From Morinoia aosen (lineage: Eukaryota; Arthropoda; Malacostraca; Amphipoda; Talitridae): a DNA stretch of 64,000 nt. The position numbers and the translations under genes were made by a program. The notes beneath the pieces were generated by a model. The model was given only the letters and a program-made list of their open reading frames with translations, searched no databases and was not told where the DNA came from. The stretch is taken from positions 23,988,355-24,052,354 of the forward strand of contig CM059571.1 of assembly GCA_030386875.1 (NCBI GenBank), given 5' to 3'. Below are positions 21,159 through 34,900 of the stretch, in pieces; positions within the stretch are counted from its first letter, which is position 1, and each line of letters starts with the position of its first letter.

Positions 21159-23979
21159 AACAATTTTATTTTAGCCTAAAATTAAAATATATCAATGACT
21201 TATTTACAAATTACGGAAAGCAAGAAGTCATTGCGTATACTTAACAAATTAACAAGCTGTAAACCTTAAAACGACAACATAACAGAACCGCTCCAAAGCA
21301 AGGCCATAAAGCCTGGCTGTGAGGACGCAGAAGAAGCTATCATTCGCTGCATTGCATTTTACAATAATTAAAATTTTTGGGCACAAAATGCTCGGGCGAG
21401 TTGCAAATAAAACTCGGGCGAGTTTTATTTGCAAATTCTTTGCTTAATAAACAGCAGTACATCGAGCGTTATATTTTAGAAAGTTTTCCGATACTAAGAG
21501 AGTGCATGATCGAAAAACATTACGGCACATAAAATTCAAATAGAACCTCTTTTCTTTTTGTATGAACTTGAATATTTCTATCATTGTTTCAAATTCTTCG
21601 GCCTCCTGCAACAGTGACACCTGAACTAAGACATAATCTAGTAAATATCATCGATTATTTACGAGACGAAAACTAAAACAGAACAAGGAAATGCTAGCAA
21701 TATGCTTAGCCAGATGAAACGTGTTCACGTTTTAACTAATTAAATGATTGTACCGTCTGAACTCACCAGCGCATCAAAGTTAATCAACACAATTCTCTGA
21801 ATTGAAGCTTTCCCGCTCCTGAGCGATGGCAGAGGATGACGGTATACCTACTTCAAGATCAAAATTCGAAGCTCCAATTATTAAGTTCGTTAAATAAAAA
21901 CAAACTCTGGGGTTAAGAGTTGCGTACTTAGACAGCGAAAATAAAACACCATGATTATTTTTCAAGAAGAAGACGCTGGGATTTAATGCCGCAATATTTA
22001 ATACGAAATAACCGAGTCCTAAAGGTTTTCTAGCTCATATTTATTGACCGTCATAAAACTTTTGGAAAAGGCCAGCTGAACTTTTTCTTGAAGTCTCCTG
22101 ACTACTGCTATTGAAAACATTGTTAAGTACGTGCATAAAAAGTTTTGTTATGAATTATAAAGAGAAGAGTCTGAATTGTGTAATTTGTGGTGAAAGTTTG
22201 CGATGGTTACTTAACCTGAGGATTCAGCTAAATTATTTTGGATTAATGGGGTTTTCATATTTTGATGGGAAATTTTACTTCATCGGTACACGAAATAGAA
22301 AGTTCTAGTCCCACAGCGGCACAGCCCGCTACAGCTAATAAAAATGCAGAAAGTAGTGTCCCAAACAAACAAGAAGATTAACAGTGTGGATAAAAACAAG
22401 ACAACGCTACTGTTGAAGGGTATCGATAAACATTTATTCACAGGTGTGAAAAATTTATCCACCTGGGAGTGGGAGAGAGGAGGGAATGAGAGAGATGGAG
22501 AAAAGCGAAGAACCTCGTGCCGCTTCCACAATTCACTACAGACCGCGACGAGCTTCACTGACTTGTGGAGAAGCTGTGAAGATACTGTTTTGGCGAGTTC
22601 ATTTTTCAGTCACCAATAAGTGTTGTGACTTCGACTCTGCCATCTGTACTAAGTGAAGTATTCAAGCTACATGTGCAGACAAGCTTCACCGAACTTCGAG
22701 AAGAAGGAAAATGTCGAAGGAATGGGGTGATAGGCTGTTCTTGACCATTTGCAGACCGCCCCATGTTGGCATGTGCAGCAAAACAGCCTGAGTTCGGGTT
22801 CCAGCCCTCACTGCCGCCATCTTTTCACAATGAAAATTCAACCGTCCAGTTTATAAGTGATGGAAAGTCATCGAAAACTCGGAGAATCGGGCTATGTGAA
22901 ATTAGTTGCGTCGTGTTCTATAATGACCAAAGTAAGCGGAGAAATTATTAAATTGGAACCCTCACACGCAGCTCCGTGGTGTGGCAACGGTTAGCGAAGC
23001 TGAGTGAGACACACAGCACTACACACAGCCAACACGAGAAACACAAATTTCGACGCGACGCATTCGATTTCTGTTCATTTGCCCTCGGTGTTCCAGAGAA
23101 CTCTTAGAGGGTAGTTATCGTTTCCTATTAATTCCACAATATAAACCTAGAGTAGCACAGGCATGATTTTGTGGGTCGAGAGCAAATAGTTTTTGATAAA
23201 TTTTCTAACACAGGACAATGATCAAAATGCATGATATTAGTCTGAAATTGAAGCCCAAGTTGATGTATCTTCCAATCAGTAAACGATATAATGGTCTCAG
23301 TGCGACATGAACAACCGGAAAATTCGAATGAAGAAAGACAAAATTTTGAATAAAGAGAATCACTCAATTATAGCAAAACCTATGCAGTAAAGGATGAAGT
23401 AAAAAAAGTTCACTCCCACAAGAGGCAGGCAAAATAACATGATCTCATTTTTTTGTGTAGTAAAAAAGTAGAGAAAAGGAACAAAGCGGCACAGAAATTA
23501 CAGGAGGAAATCTACAAAAAAAATCGTACACTGAACCCTGCTTACTTTGCACCAATCCATCAAAAATCGTCTTAAGGCGGAAAGGGAATCAGCGCAGCAT
23601 CGTCTTCATAAAGAGAGTACATGTTTGTGCCAGCTTCGGAGCTTTATTTTTGAAATATCGCTGATAGCACTTGTGTCTTGAGTCTGAGCAGGAGCTGGTG
23701 CGTAACTTGCGCCACACTCCTCGGGGAGCGAAGAAACTTCATGAAACATTGGACGCAACTTCACAAGGCATTAGAAGTAACTTCAAGAAGCAACGAGACC
23801 CGCCCTAAGAGAGTATCCTGTTAACTGACACGTCCTGGTTATTTTTTAGGGAAATTTCCCTTCACGCCCTATTTCAGTTCAATCTTGAGGCAGCGAAACT
23901 GCGACGCGTCTTCATTAAAATCTTCCTTTCGGCAGTAATCACTTTCTGAAAACTTTGGATTAGGATTCGATGCCCTCAT
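21159..23979. other. Gene-free stretch beside the Gypsy element
   Basis: No recognisable gene. The palindrome at 21401-21434 is entered separately. Near 22978 a short GTGGTGTGGCAACGGTTAGCG resembles a tRNA D-arm, but no B box follows. Otherwise AT-rich sequence with short chance frames. Confidence 0.4.
21401..21434. repeat. Perfect 16-bp-arm palindrome with 2-nt centre
   Basis: TTGCAAATAAAACTCG is followed by GG and then its exact reverse complement. The core CTCGGGCGAG also occurs just upstream at 21391-21400, so part of the arm is duplicated in direct orientation. The perfect arms suggest recent origin or a cruciform. It lies 250 bp outside the Gypsy element. Confidence 0.85.
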
Positions 23980-23984
23980 AATAA

Positions 23985-24190
23985 GCAGTCATGTAAACGC
24001 AGCACACTTCAGGCAGTCATGTATGTATACGCTGCTCAGAATACGCGTCATTCACACGCAGCTCACAAAACGTATTCACACGCAGCCCACAAAACGACGT
24101 CGTGTTCACGCAACCCACCACAAGCGGTCCTGGACATGCGACTCACAATGCGCAGCTATGGACATGTGAGCGTTGCCTACAAAATCAGTA
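23985..24190. repeat. Degenerate tandem repeat, unit about 26 bp
   Basis: Units of the type ATTCACACGCAGC(T/C)CACAAAAC follow each other with 23-28-bp spacing. The two central copies are almost identical; flanking copies (AGTCATGTAAACGCAGCAC to the left, GGACATGCGACTCACAATGC to the right) are strongly diverged. The 67-codon plus frame here is repeat-derived. Confidence 0.6.
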
Positions 24191-27100
24191 AACTCTGTCC
24201 TGCAAAGAAATTTCCGATGTAAAATCAATGAAATATTCATGTTTACTAACGAAGTATCAAAAGCTCTTGAGCAAAAACAATGAACAAAAAGGTCGCACGT
24301 AAAAGTTAGCATGAGCGACTCGATATTTATAAAACTACAAACTACTTATTGCACTTGTGCGGAAATTTTTTATGAAAACTCCCACACGCCGAGCATTCAC
24401 GTATCATCCGTCGGCAAAATTTGCTCAGCAAAGTTTTGAAGAGCGCATGTAAGCGCAATCCTGGGAGTCTCCACGCAGGGACACACACACAGCAACTTTG
24501 CTATGCCAGGCAGTGGTACAAAGGAAGAGCCTCTTTGAATACAAACGGATATTTTAAAGCTCACTCAAGATCAAACACAGTAAATGTGTTCAAAGGCCTC
24601 CTCAGCAGCTAGCTGTTTTTGAGCGGGAGACTCGTAGGTTTTAATGCCAGCGAAAAGAGAGAGGCGTATTGTGAAGGAGTTGTTCGTTTGCCAGTAACAG
24701 ATGGAAAATAAAAGGCACGAAAATGTTTTATGTGAGGCTTAGAAATATTTAGAGCTGGGAATATTCACGAGCTAACTGTATGAATACACAAAACAATGCA
24801 GGTATCAAGGAAGAATAGTCATTATGACGTGTTAAGCTCCAGTCTAGGATGTCGTTAGGTCCGGACGGTGGGGGTACAGTGAAAGTTTTTTCAAATGGTA
24901 CCAGTAGGGTAAAAATATTCAATGAGTTTGCTCGTGCAGCTCACCTATGAGGCAACAAATATTCCGTCAACTTAGTTCAGAGAAGCGAATTCGATGATAT
25001 GCAAATAAAAACAAACAAAAATAAGGGCACTTGTGTACGAGATGAGAAGCTCATTAAGGTTACCTCACTCACCAGTCCGAGAAGTAAAAAAAATTAAAAC
25101 ATAAAGCCTCGCAACCGAACTCTCAGGGGACTCTCGCAACAAGCGTGGCTAATTTGAGTTGATACAGAGATGCAATAGCGAGTAGCATTTACCTAAAAGA
25201 ATTGCAAGGCTCTGTGTATACGCATACTTTCCTAAATTTACGCCAAAGTGCAATCCTGTTTAGTGCAACCATTTAGTATCCTTACAGTAAATTGGTAACA
25301 GCTTTGAATCAAAGGTTGTATCTCACAGCCTACACTTAACGAGTTGAAGAACAATAGCCAAGAATAAATCTTACTCTAATTCGATGAATACCGATTCGAC
25401 GTACGATTTAGAAACAATCACTCGCACTTAAAACATTAGCAACCACGAATAGAAATCAAAAACAATTTTTGACTCCGCATTTCAAATACAGCTCCATAAA
25501 GTACTGGCCAATGTTAAATGATAGGTCAAAATTATTAAATGCTAAGAACGCGTGATTCATACCAATAACTTCAGTCTACGATGCTCTAAACAGCTCCAAA
25601 AACTAAAGAATAATAAAGAAAGTTATTTGGTTGCAATGGTTCCTTCAAAATGCAGCTCATAAACTGAATATCGCAAGGAATATTGAAGAAAATAAGAAAA
25701 CATCACATTCTATTGATGTATACTCCTCTGTATTCTTTAGTCACAGACTGATCGTGTAATTATATAATTCATAAAGAGAGTAGATGCTCTTACCGTACTA
25801 TTGCCTCGCGTGAAGGTCGAGGTGGAGCAAGAAGGTCAGCCAAGGCCAGTTCACTCCAGTACTGCACAACATTTACGACTATCACGGAGGTGCGGCGCAT
25901 CGGTCTGATCGAAGGTGACCGTGACCGACAGAGTTCGTAGCGTATTTGACAAGGCGTACAATTTACCTCAACCGCCGGTACACTCACGAGGTACGTATTG
26001 ATTACACGAGCTACCTAATTGCTACATAGATAGTAACTTGTCAGATAAAAGAGTTTCGTAAAACGTGATGATATTCTTTTTGGTAAATTGTGGAGGAACA
26101 TTAGAAATTTGGCTACTACACTATAATACAATAGATTTGGTTTCAAAGCAGTTGCTCTCAGTTATTAGTATTCTCAGAAAGAGATGCTTTCTTACGTTTC
26201 TCAAACGAACAGATTTCGAATTAAACTACCTCGAATAAAACAAATGCATTAGTCTCAGCATTTTAGCAGAATTGCTTCGTGATTAGGAAATGTGACTAAA
26301 TTTTCTGAGCGCAAAGATGAAAGCGAAAAGAAAGCATTCATCGAACACGGTATAGGAAAAGAGTTCATTACGGTTCAGTTGGTAAACTATCAAACATGTC
26401 TAAGGCTAAAGAATGTCTACTTTATTTTGGCAAGTTAAAACAGTACGTGGAGGCAATGCCTGAAAATGCAATTTCTTTTATTAGTTTTAACAACATTCAC
26501 TAAAAGGATCGATCAACTCAGTTAATTGCATTAGTTCCTGAGCGGTGTATTGGATCTTTGTAAATGTGACAAACTCAAGGCGCCTATCCGCCGCACTCAT
26601 GAAAGCCGCTGCAAAAAGTCAACGCCTGTTGACTCCCGCAGGTAATTACGAGAGGTCTGGAAGCACGTCTCCGCCAAAACGATGATGTGTGAAGCGCAGG
26701 AAGACCGCTCTCAATATTGGGCTTCGCGTTTGATGTGGGCGCAGTGAACGTCAACAACACATTTTTGACATGCCAATCTAGATCGAGACGCAGTAATGAG
26801 GCACGCAGAAAAACGTCCAACTTTACACAGGGCGTTCTTTCTAAATCAGACGAAAACAAAGTCGAGGTTCCATGGATGTCGTTGCGGGTTGAGCTGCTGC
26901 TACATTTCACACAATGCAATTGAGTTCATTGCTGGAAGAACAATCGTACTCGCTGTTTTCATGAATTGTAATGAACAGAGAGTGAAGTAGCATGTCGTTT
27001 TTGTCCTCCACTTTTGTAAAGCGCTCATAAATTTTTGCGTTGAAATTACTGCTGGTTCACAAAATTGGAGAGCTCATGTCGGCGCAGGCCTCTACAGCCA

Positions 27101-27334
27101 GCGAAACTTGAGAAATGAGAGCGAGAAGCAAAAAAAAACAAGAGAAAATAGAGAAACTGATCAAATCGTGCAAAATAACGGTATAGAAGACATGTCAGAA
27201 ATTAGAAAAAAGAAGAAATCACTCCCTCTTCAAGTCGAAAACTAAACCCATGAGTGACACTCTATCGACGACAGACTTGACCAACACTGGTAAGCAAGTT
27301 CGTGTTTCCCGTCGCTACCACACACCCAGGATTT
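24191..27334. other. No recognised gene
   Basis: About 3 kb of AT-rich sequence. GC-richer patches at 25800-25985 and 26580-26900 carry short frames on both strands without recognisable domains; either could hide a host exon. No repeats were noticed. Confidence 0.4.
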
Positions 27335-28523
27335 CCATCTGGTCGCAACGAAAGTTCCGTCCGTTACCACCTTTTCCGTCCATTTTGATTCACGATTATA
27401 CTAATGTGACTTATAAATAACGTATTTGTAGCGATCTAAGTAACATGAATATTATATCTTCTTTGAGATTTTGTGATCAATGTTATAATAAATAACTCTC
27501 ATTGACTCACAGACAAAAAGTTCATTAGATTTACTCTGAAGCGCGGAATACAGAAAGCCAGTAGAAGTTCAGCAGCCAAATCGCTCAAGAACACATAATG
27601 GAATGATGGGGTGACCGAAAGGACCTATAGAAGATGGTTTTCACATTTAAAAAAGGGAGACTATCTCAAGTCTCAAGGACGGAGCAAGGTAAGGAGGCTC
27701 CAAAGGACTCAATCCTGAGGAACGGCTAGCTGTCTTTGATGACGAACATTCCAAATAAATTAGAGAACTGAGCAAGGAGTTTAATGTGAGCCATATGACC
27801 ATATAGCGTGAAATCGTAATACTTGCTTTAAGTCTCCAAGGTTGGAGAATGGCTTCCACATGGTTTTCCTGAAAATAATCGCCTACAACGTGTGGACTGT
27901 TATGTCTCACTGAGTTCTCGTCAACTTCAAACACCATTTTTGGACAGAACTAGCAATGAGAAATGGATACTGTGTAATAGTGTTATACGTAAAGACAGTC
28001 GCGCAGCCGTAATTCAAAGCCTATACCACAGCCACGAAATGGTCTCCATCCCGAAAATATTCCTCTGAGTGAGAGGCGGGACATAACGAAATTGTTCATT
28101 ATGAGCTCTTAGGTGACAAGCCAACAATAACTTTCGAAGTGGACTACCAGCAACTATGTCATTTGAAGATTGTTCTCCAAGAAAAACGGTCTTCGTTGGG
28201 TAAAAGAAGTGATCTTGCATCATGACAATGCCAGACCTCACACTGCAAGAGTTCCTGAAAATTTCATTGAGGAATTTGGTTATGAAGTTTTGATTCACCC
28301 CCCATATTTTCAAGATCTTCCTCCGGGAGATAACAATGTCTTCAGAAGCTTACAGAATTATCCTTCAGGACAAAGGCTTACTTCAAGGGAAGAGATTGAA
28401 ATGTAGCTAGTTTTTTTGAGACAAAACCAAATAAATTCTATAAAGGTGTAATCAAAAAGCGTATTCACTATTACTCTAAATTTTCATTAAAAAAAGAATG
28501 GAACTTTCGTTACATCCTGATAG
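27335..28523 (+). pseudogene. Decayed mariner transposon with inverted ends
   Basis: A DNA transposon of about 1.19 kb, close to the 1.3 kb usual for mariner. The ends (27335-27365 and 28493-28523) are imperfect 31-bp inverted repeats sharing AACGAAAGTTCC. Plus-strand translation gives mariner pieces in order: ELSKEFNVSHMTI (helix-turn-helix), HYELLGDKPTI...YQQL, and the C-terminal catalytic region HHDNARPHTA ... PPYFQDLPPGDNNVFRSLQN, where intact mariners read YSPDLAPSDY. The reading frame is broken by several stops and frameshifts from about 27600 on; only the last 78 codons (28170-28406) are open. The third catalytic Asp of the family is changed to Asn (DLPPGDN for DLAPSDY). The copy is inactive and old. 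The expected TA duplication is not preserved at both sides. Confidence 0.9.
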
Positions 28524-28784
28524 TACATATATGGTAACTATTTCCCTGCAGGTTAACATTTTTTTCCATTTCGTTTGGAGCGATATAATTTATGTTCAGA
28601 AGGTGTATAACCTTCTGATAAAAAAAAATCAACATTATACGTTGATCATCCATTAAAATAAATCTTGGTGTATTTCATTTCTAGTAATACGCGTATAAAA
28701 TTACACAGTTAATTGAAAATTTAATAAAATAAATAAATCGTGAGTGTTAAAATTTTGGGCTCAGAGGAATGATTTTCCAAGGTA

Positions 28785-28963
28785 GGTAAGCAAATACTGT
28801 ATATCTGTGTCTGGCCCCCATCAGTATATTAGCACACTCTTTATTCACAAGTACCTGAGGGGAGTGTTAGTGAGCTATTAACTAAATAACACTCGCCTCA
28901 CGTACTTGTGAGAATATAGTGCCCTGATATGCTCATGGGGAGACACAAATATATCAGCTTACC
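28785..28963. repeat. Long imperfect hairpin, arms about 85 bp
   Basis: The left arm GGTAAG...TGTGTCT...TCACAAGTACCTGAGGGGA pairs with the right arm ...TCGCCTCACGTACTTGTGA...AGACACA...CTTACC, about 80% matched with small bulges. The best stretch is 23 of 25 paired (TCACAAGTAC core), and the loop is about 8-10 bases. It may be a small MITE remnant or a microRNA-type foldback. No target-site duplication was recognised. It starts 260 bp after the mariner end but is not part of it. Confidence 0.75.
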
Positions 28964-31900
28964 AGTCATCCCTCTTCACCCTAAATTCTAACACCTGGGG
29001 ATAATTTGATCTGGTAATTACCTCCGGGCTAAAAATTTGTAGTAGGTCTATTCATTTTAGGCATGCCAGTACGCCTTGCTGGTGAAGGTGACCCTCACGA
29101 GGCAGGCCAGTCAGCGGACGTGGAGCAGCAGCACCTGCCCACACCTGAACTCTGGCTCCTGGAAGTCTAATGCACGCCAGATAAGCGCTATCAGATCTCA
29201 ACAGAACTGGACCTCGCTATGAGAACAACACAGTAGTCAAGATACCGTTCCTCGATTGAGAGCTCAAAAAATCCAACATAAAAAGTAGGCATTAATTTTG
29301 CTTTTCAATGAATCGGTAAGATTGGAACGAGATAAGTTCATCACTGACAGGCTCATTGCACCATTGTCATTGTTAGACGGGAGGATGCAGTGCGGTCCGT
29401 ATGAGCTGAAGGTTTTACGCACGAACTGAACTGAGAAATAACTCAGTTTGTGACCCACGGTTACAATTCAGGGAGGACTTCCATCTCCAAATTCAAGCAC
29501 GTACATATTAATAATCCCCCTCCCTATGTATATAAACAGGGTTGCGATTGACTGCTGCTTAAGTCTTTCTGTCCTTAGTTACACCCTATGCTTCGGGTAC
29601 CTGAACGCATAACAGTAAACAACGAAATTAAAAGGTTCTATTTGATATGACGCAATATGTTTGACAGCGAAGGAATACGATTAGATAATAATAATAACAC
29701 TATAGTAAATATATCATACCATTGAAAATAATATTTTTAATAACAAATAATACTAGTGATAATAATATTATTGATAATATCCATCATTCAGGATTGCCAG
29801 AAATTTCACTAATCCTACACCTACCCAACACTCGAACCGAGTATTTACTTTCCCGTATATTAAATTAACCTTCACTTTGACTATAACTTTAATTTCAATC
29901 ACAGGAATTATCTTTCTCTTCAAATGAACCTGAACTGTCTGCACGTAACTCAACCTCACCCTGTTTCAATCTTATAAAACAAGAAAACGACAGAAAACCC
30001 GCATAATCTGTCACATATTCATAAATTTGTACGTGGATTTTAGGTCTTTCTCGGCACTTTGGCACGTTCGGACAGTAATCGTATAAGTGGACATTTTGGC
30101 GCAGTGGATATACTGATGGAATATGAGCAAAATAATAAAGATTGATACCAGCAAAACGATAATCTGCCTGATAAAAATAGCAAAGTAAATAGCAAAGTAA
30201 ATGTGATATTTTTTATATTTGTATTAGAAGCCTAGCCATGACATTTCACAAGACAAAGTACATAAAACAAGCTGTGTGAGCGAAAAACACTACAGCACGG
30301 AAAGCGGCAGAAAGAATATTTAAAGCTCAGTACAATTTCCGATTATTTTATGTAAATACGTGAAGCTATTGAAAATTGTCGTGTAATATTTCTCAAAGCG
30401 CTATAAATATTCCGTCGTCCAATTTTCACATGAATGAATATTTAACAGTTCTTTATTGCCAACGTCGTTGCTTTCAAAACGACTCAAGTTTAAAATTCGT
30501 TTGTGTTCAGCCAGCACGTACTGCTCTTAGTGGACACTGTCTCCTCGAACCCATGGCCAGTCACATAAAGTTAAGGACAATTTTATCATTTTAGAGACGG
30601 TTATAAAAACTCGAGAATTCATGGTGGTGAATCAGTCTAGTCTTAACGAACTACTGCGTAGTCGGTTTGACCCTTATAGCTAATTATTTAATGATCAACC
30701 GGTTACAACATTGCAACACTGTAATTAAAAACAACTTCAATTCACTCAACAACACCCAGCAGCAGGAAAAGAACAACAATGCACTATTCAGTTCTTTGCA
30801 CACTTATATTCAAGGAAGCTAGTCCTGCCCTCAGCTCTCGTTCGCGACAATAATAAGAATGCTGTCAAGTGACCGAGTTTTTAACCTTCAGTCTAGAGAA
30901 GCCCCCGCGCTCTCCACACCCATGCAGCGCGATACAAACGGCGCTTGTAGGGAAGCCCAAAACGAACTACACTCCGAATTAAACGCAGATGTTTACGAGG
31001 GGGAACTTTACCTTTATTTTCTAGCCGCGCTGAACGTCATGCCTTTGGATAAAATATACAAGACATGAGCGTCATTGGTAATAAAATTCAAGCAGATGAA
31101 AAGATATGGTTTGTTACAGTCGAGGGTTGCAGGATGCGAAGTTGCACAGAGTTTTGTGAAGTGTTATGCAGCGAGTGGGGCAAGATTGGATTAAAGTATA
31201 TGGATATATAAAAATGCTCATAATTGAGGACACAGCATCTAGAAAAGTAGAAATGCTTAGAAAAGAAGAACCACAAATCGAGCTCCCAAGTAGTTCTATT
31301 AGAATTACTTTTTATCATTGCATTACATCTGTAGAAAACACTTTCGCGGAAAATGTACAGAAATTAAAATGTTAGCGAAGACACGCAGGATGTGAACGCA
31401 GTAAAATGAGCTCGGCAAGCATGTTGTTTATGCGAGAAGAAACACCCGTCAGTTTAGACAGAGCTGTCACATTTTCTCTTCGTTGAACAACTTGAATAGC
31501 TAAGCAAGATTTACATGATGTGCAGTATAGTTTCATACTTGGTGCTTAACAGTGATCCGTGAAGAAAACTTTAAGTGAATAATCAAATATACATTATTAC
31601 ATGTGCCTAGTAATACACACTCATATTTTTGTAAGAGTACATGTCATAATTCTCCCATAACTGCATCTGTCTGCGAAGTATACCTGCACAACGGAAAGAA
31701 CAGAAGCATTGAGGCAGGCCTGTGTAATTACTTTGATCCGCCGGAAACAGCTGCTTCGTCCTCACTTGAAGATGTAATTAGTCACGAGCTTCCGGTAATC
31801 TCATTTGCTATCATTCTTCCGGTGTACAAGAAGTGATAAAAACAAAACCCTGCCAGGATCCTCGTCACGAGCATGTATCAGATGCGTCACATCGAGCTTT

Positions 31901-34900
31901 ACCAAGCCTTTTGATACCTACGGCTGTTATTCACGATATATATTTCACCCCTCTTTTCTCTCTTCAGAACTGCTAGAACGTAAATGTTTGGAAGAGTTTA
32001 AGATAGAATCTCATTCGTAGGTCATTGGATAATTTGGACATAATTTTATTCATGCTAAATTGACTTTTAATCTTTCTCACATCTTGAACAAATGCGTACG
32101 TTACAGCGCAGGCAACCCACCTCTCGCCTGGCGTACCCCCGTAACCGACGCTATTGTAAGTCCGTAGGTCTCCGATCCCAGTAACGTCTGGACGGATATA
32201 ATTCGGGAGCTCCCATCCCATCTGGGTAGCGGTTAGCTACTGACTTCATAAATTCAACTTGATAACTTTGAAGCATTTCTCTTTAAGGTACGTCGAACTG
32301 ACATTAAATTTTTTACAATATTATTTTAAGGAGCGGAAGGCTCACCGATCGAGACACCCAACAAAATTTCAGTTCATCACCAGACTTAGGCCCGATTTTA
32401 CGAGTCATATAGAACCTCATCATGACGTCCTGTCGGAATGCTTCCTCCTGTCTCCAGCTCCGTCATTTGAGTGTCCAAATTTATTTGCATCACTTGTCTT
32501 AGCTTTCAATTTGTATTCTCTCATGGCATCATTAGGAACTATATCAATCGCAAAACGTGTAATTCAATCTGTAGCAAAAGGCATATCACCAGTAAAACAT
32601 TGTATGCAATTAATGGCTTTATAATAATAATTCCCAAATATTAGCTACAAATGTGTTTTCAAGGATTTTCTGTGATGAATCAAGGTGAAATAAATCCAGT
32701 AAAGCTTTTTTCCCCACAAAATATTTTTCTTCGATTCTGTGTTCGGCAACTGCTCCACTTTGAGTATTGCTTCCTAAATTAATATTACGACGCTCTGACG
32801 AGTACTAGGTACGCTGAAGTTCAAAACGAAGAAATCAAAGTCTGTAATTCAATTTGGAAGTAACACAACGTTATACGCAATAAATTTCGACAATAAACGA
32901 GGCTCTTGTCTCCTAGTTTTTTCGGATCAAGAAGCTGCTACACAGCCGGCTGCGTCAGAAAATGTTTCAAACGACATGAATTCCAGCAAAGCCCTCAGTT
33001 CTCCAAGGGTTCACACGATACAGATGAGGTAAAGTTTATGGTTAAATGCCGCTCCATTGATAATAAGAAATTTAGGTAATAGCTCATTAAAGATTAAAAC
33101 GGTGTACACAAAAGTCTTATGCAATATCAATGCAGCACAACGCACCATCAAACGTTGCCTTGATGAGGTTGCATTGGAAATTTTTTGTTGGAAGCAACAT
33201 TGAAGTTATGGGATGCTCTGGCCACAGTGCTTAGCGCATTTACCTCATCTGTGCATCTGACTGCTGTGTTCTGCCTGCACCTAGCTACAGCAAGTTACAA
33301 ACATGTAACTTACTCGAGACAATGTGGGCAATTTAAAAAGTTATACTCATCTGTCAATAATGTGCCGAACGCGCAACCACAAAGTTAGGCAAAATCTTAT
33401 CTTAGCCAAGGGTGGTACCAAGTCCAGGTTGGGGCAGTTCGTCGAGAGCCAAATACGGTGCATGAGACATTACAAGTGCTAAGTTAATTCAATCTCCTAA
33501 GGACTAAACATACTTAATTCATTTAGAGTAAGGGGTAACGAGGTTAGCATGAGTTTAAATCAGCGATATTAGTAGCATCTAAACTAATTTTTAGTTGCAC
33601 TAATGAAATTCGGAACTTCAATGTCAAGAATTGTAGATTATCATCAACATTCAAGCCTTACTCGCGTAAGTAATTATTGCCCGAGCCCTCCTGTCCATAG
33701 AACTTATAAAATCTTATGCTCGAAAGCTATCCCAATCAAATGAAATGAAAACTCTGCCGCCCAGCAACACAAACATAGAAGAGCACAATAAACAATAGAA
33801 TCACCGGAACAAAGAAACAAAACATCAACACGTCGTCACTGCTCACTCCAAAAGAATGACTTCCTTTGCAGGATTTTCAAACGGCTTCAGATCTCCACAC
33901 ATCTCAGTGATGCATCTCAGTGATGCGTTCACAGAGCATTCCAAAAAAATTAAAGTAAGATGGTCATAGTGATGGCCTAAACAAGTTATGGGAGGTAAAT
34001 GAGAACAAGATGAGATAAAAACTACCACTACGTATGGTTTATAGAAATCACGCCAACCATTTCATATTACCAGTTCATGTAATTATTGCTTGGTGAGCGC
34101 ATTATCATTGAAGAATAATTAATAGATTTATATGATGTGACAGTAGCTACATTTTCAACTGATTTTTACGATGAATATGATGAAACAACGCAAACAATGA
34201 AAAGGAAGATTTTAACAAATAAATAAATAAATGAATTTTTTTAATTTTAAAAAAATTACTGAAGTTTTTATCATGAATTATAAATATTTCTAAATTCAAT
34301 TTGACGACAATAGCAGGAAATAAAATAACCTTAAGAGACGCCCGAACATTGCCTGAATATGTATGTATGTACATCCTACATATGATTCGGTTGATCATAC
34401 AAATGGTTATTTGATCGTAAGAACAAATAATAGCTTCTATAGAGAAATGAATTTTCAAATCACGAAACTCTGCACTGACAGTGTAGAATGAAAGATGGAC
34501 ACCAAAATAACATAGCAAAATAAACGTAAACAAAATGGCAAAAATGAACACAAAACCAGAAGCCTTGGCGCGGCAGGTGTATGATTATCTTCTGCATAAT
34601 GTACCTCGAGGGAGTATCGCCATTTGAAGGAAGTGGAGGCCGTATAATGCGAGGCCGCAGAGTTACGACATCGATCCTCCCAGTGATAGCAGCGGGTGAC
34701 AAGCAGGGAGCAAATGAACATCGACGCTCCGCTGGAGACGTGGTGATCCCTAACCACGCCTGGAGTATGGAAGTCTATAATAATTCAGTAGTTCAACATC
34801 TCACATAAAACGTCGAAGTGTACGGCAAGAAAGTCTGACTTTCAGTTCGTTTTCACACTGCAGGGCTATGGAATAAAAGAATGCTACTTCCTGAGCATTG

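Noticed and set aside
22978-23005. tRNA D-arm-like GTGGTGTGGCAACGGTTAGCG
   Set aside because: No B box within 100 bases downstream and no acceptor stem, so neither a tRNA gene nor a clear SINE.
32259-32624. 121-codon plus-strand frame
   Set aside because: No recognisable domain, AT-biased codons and no splice or start context; probably chance.
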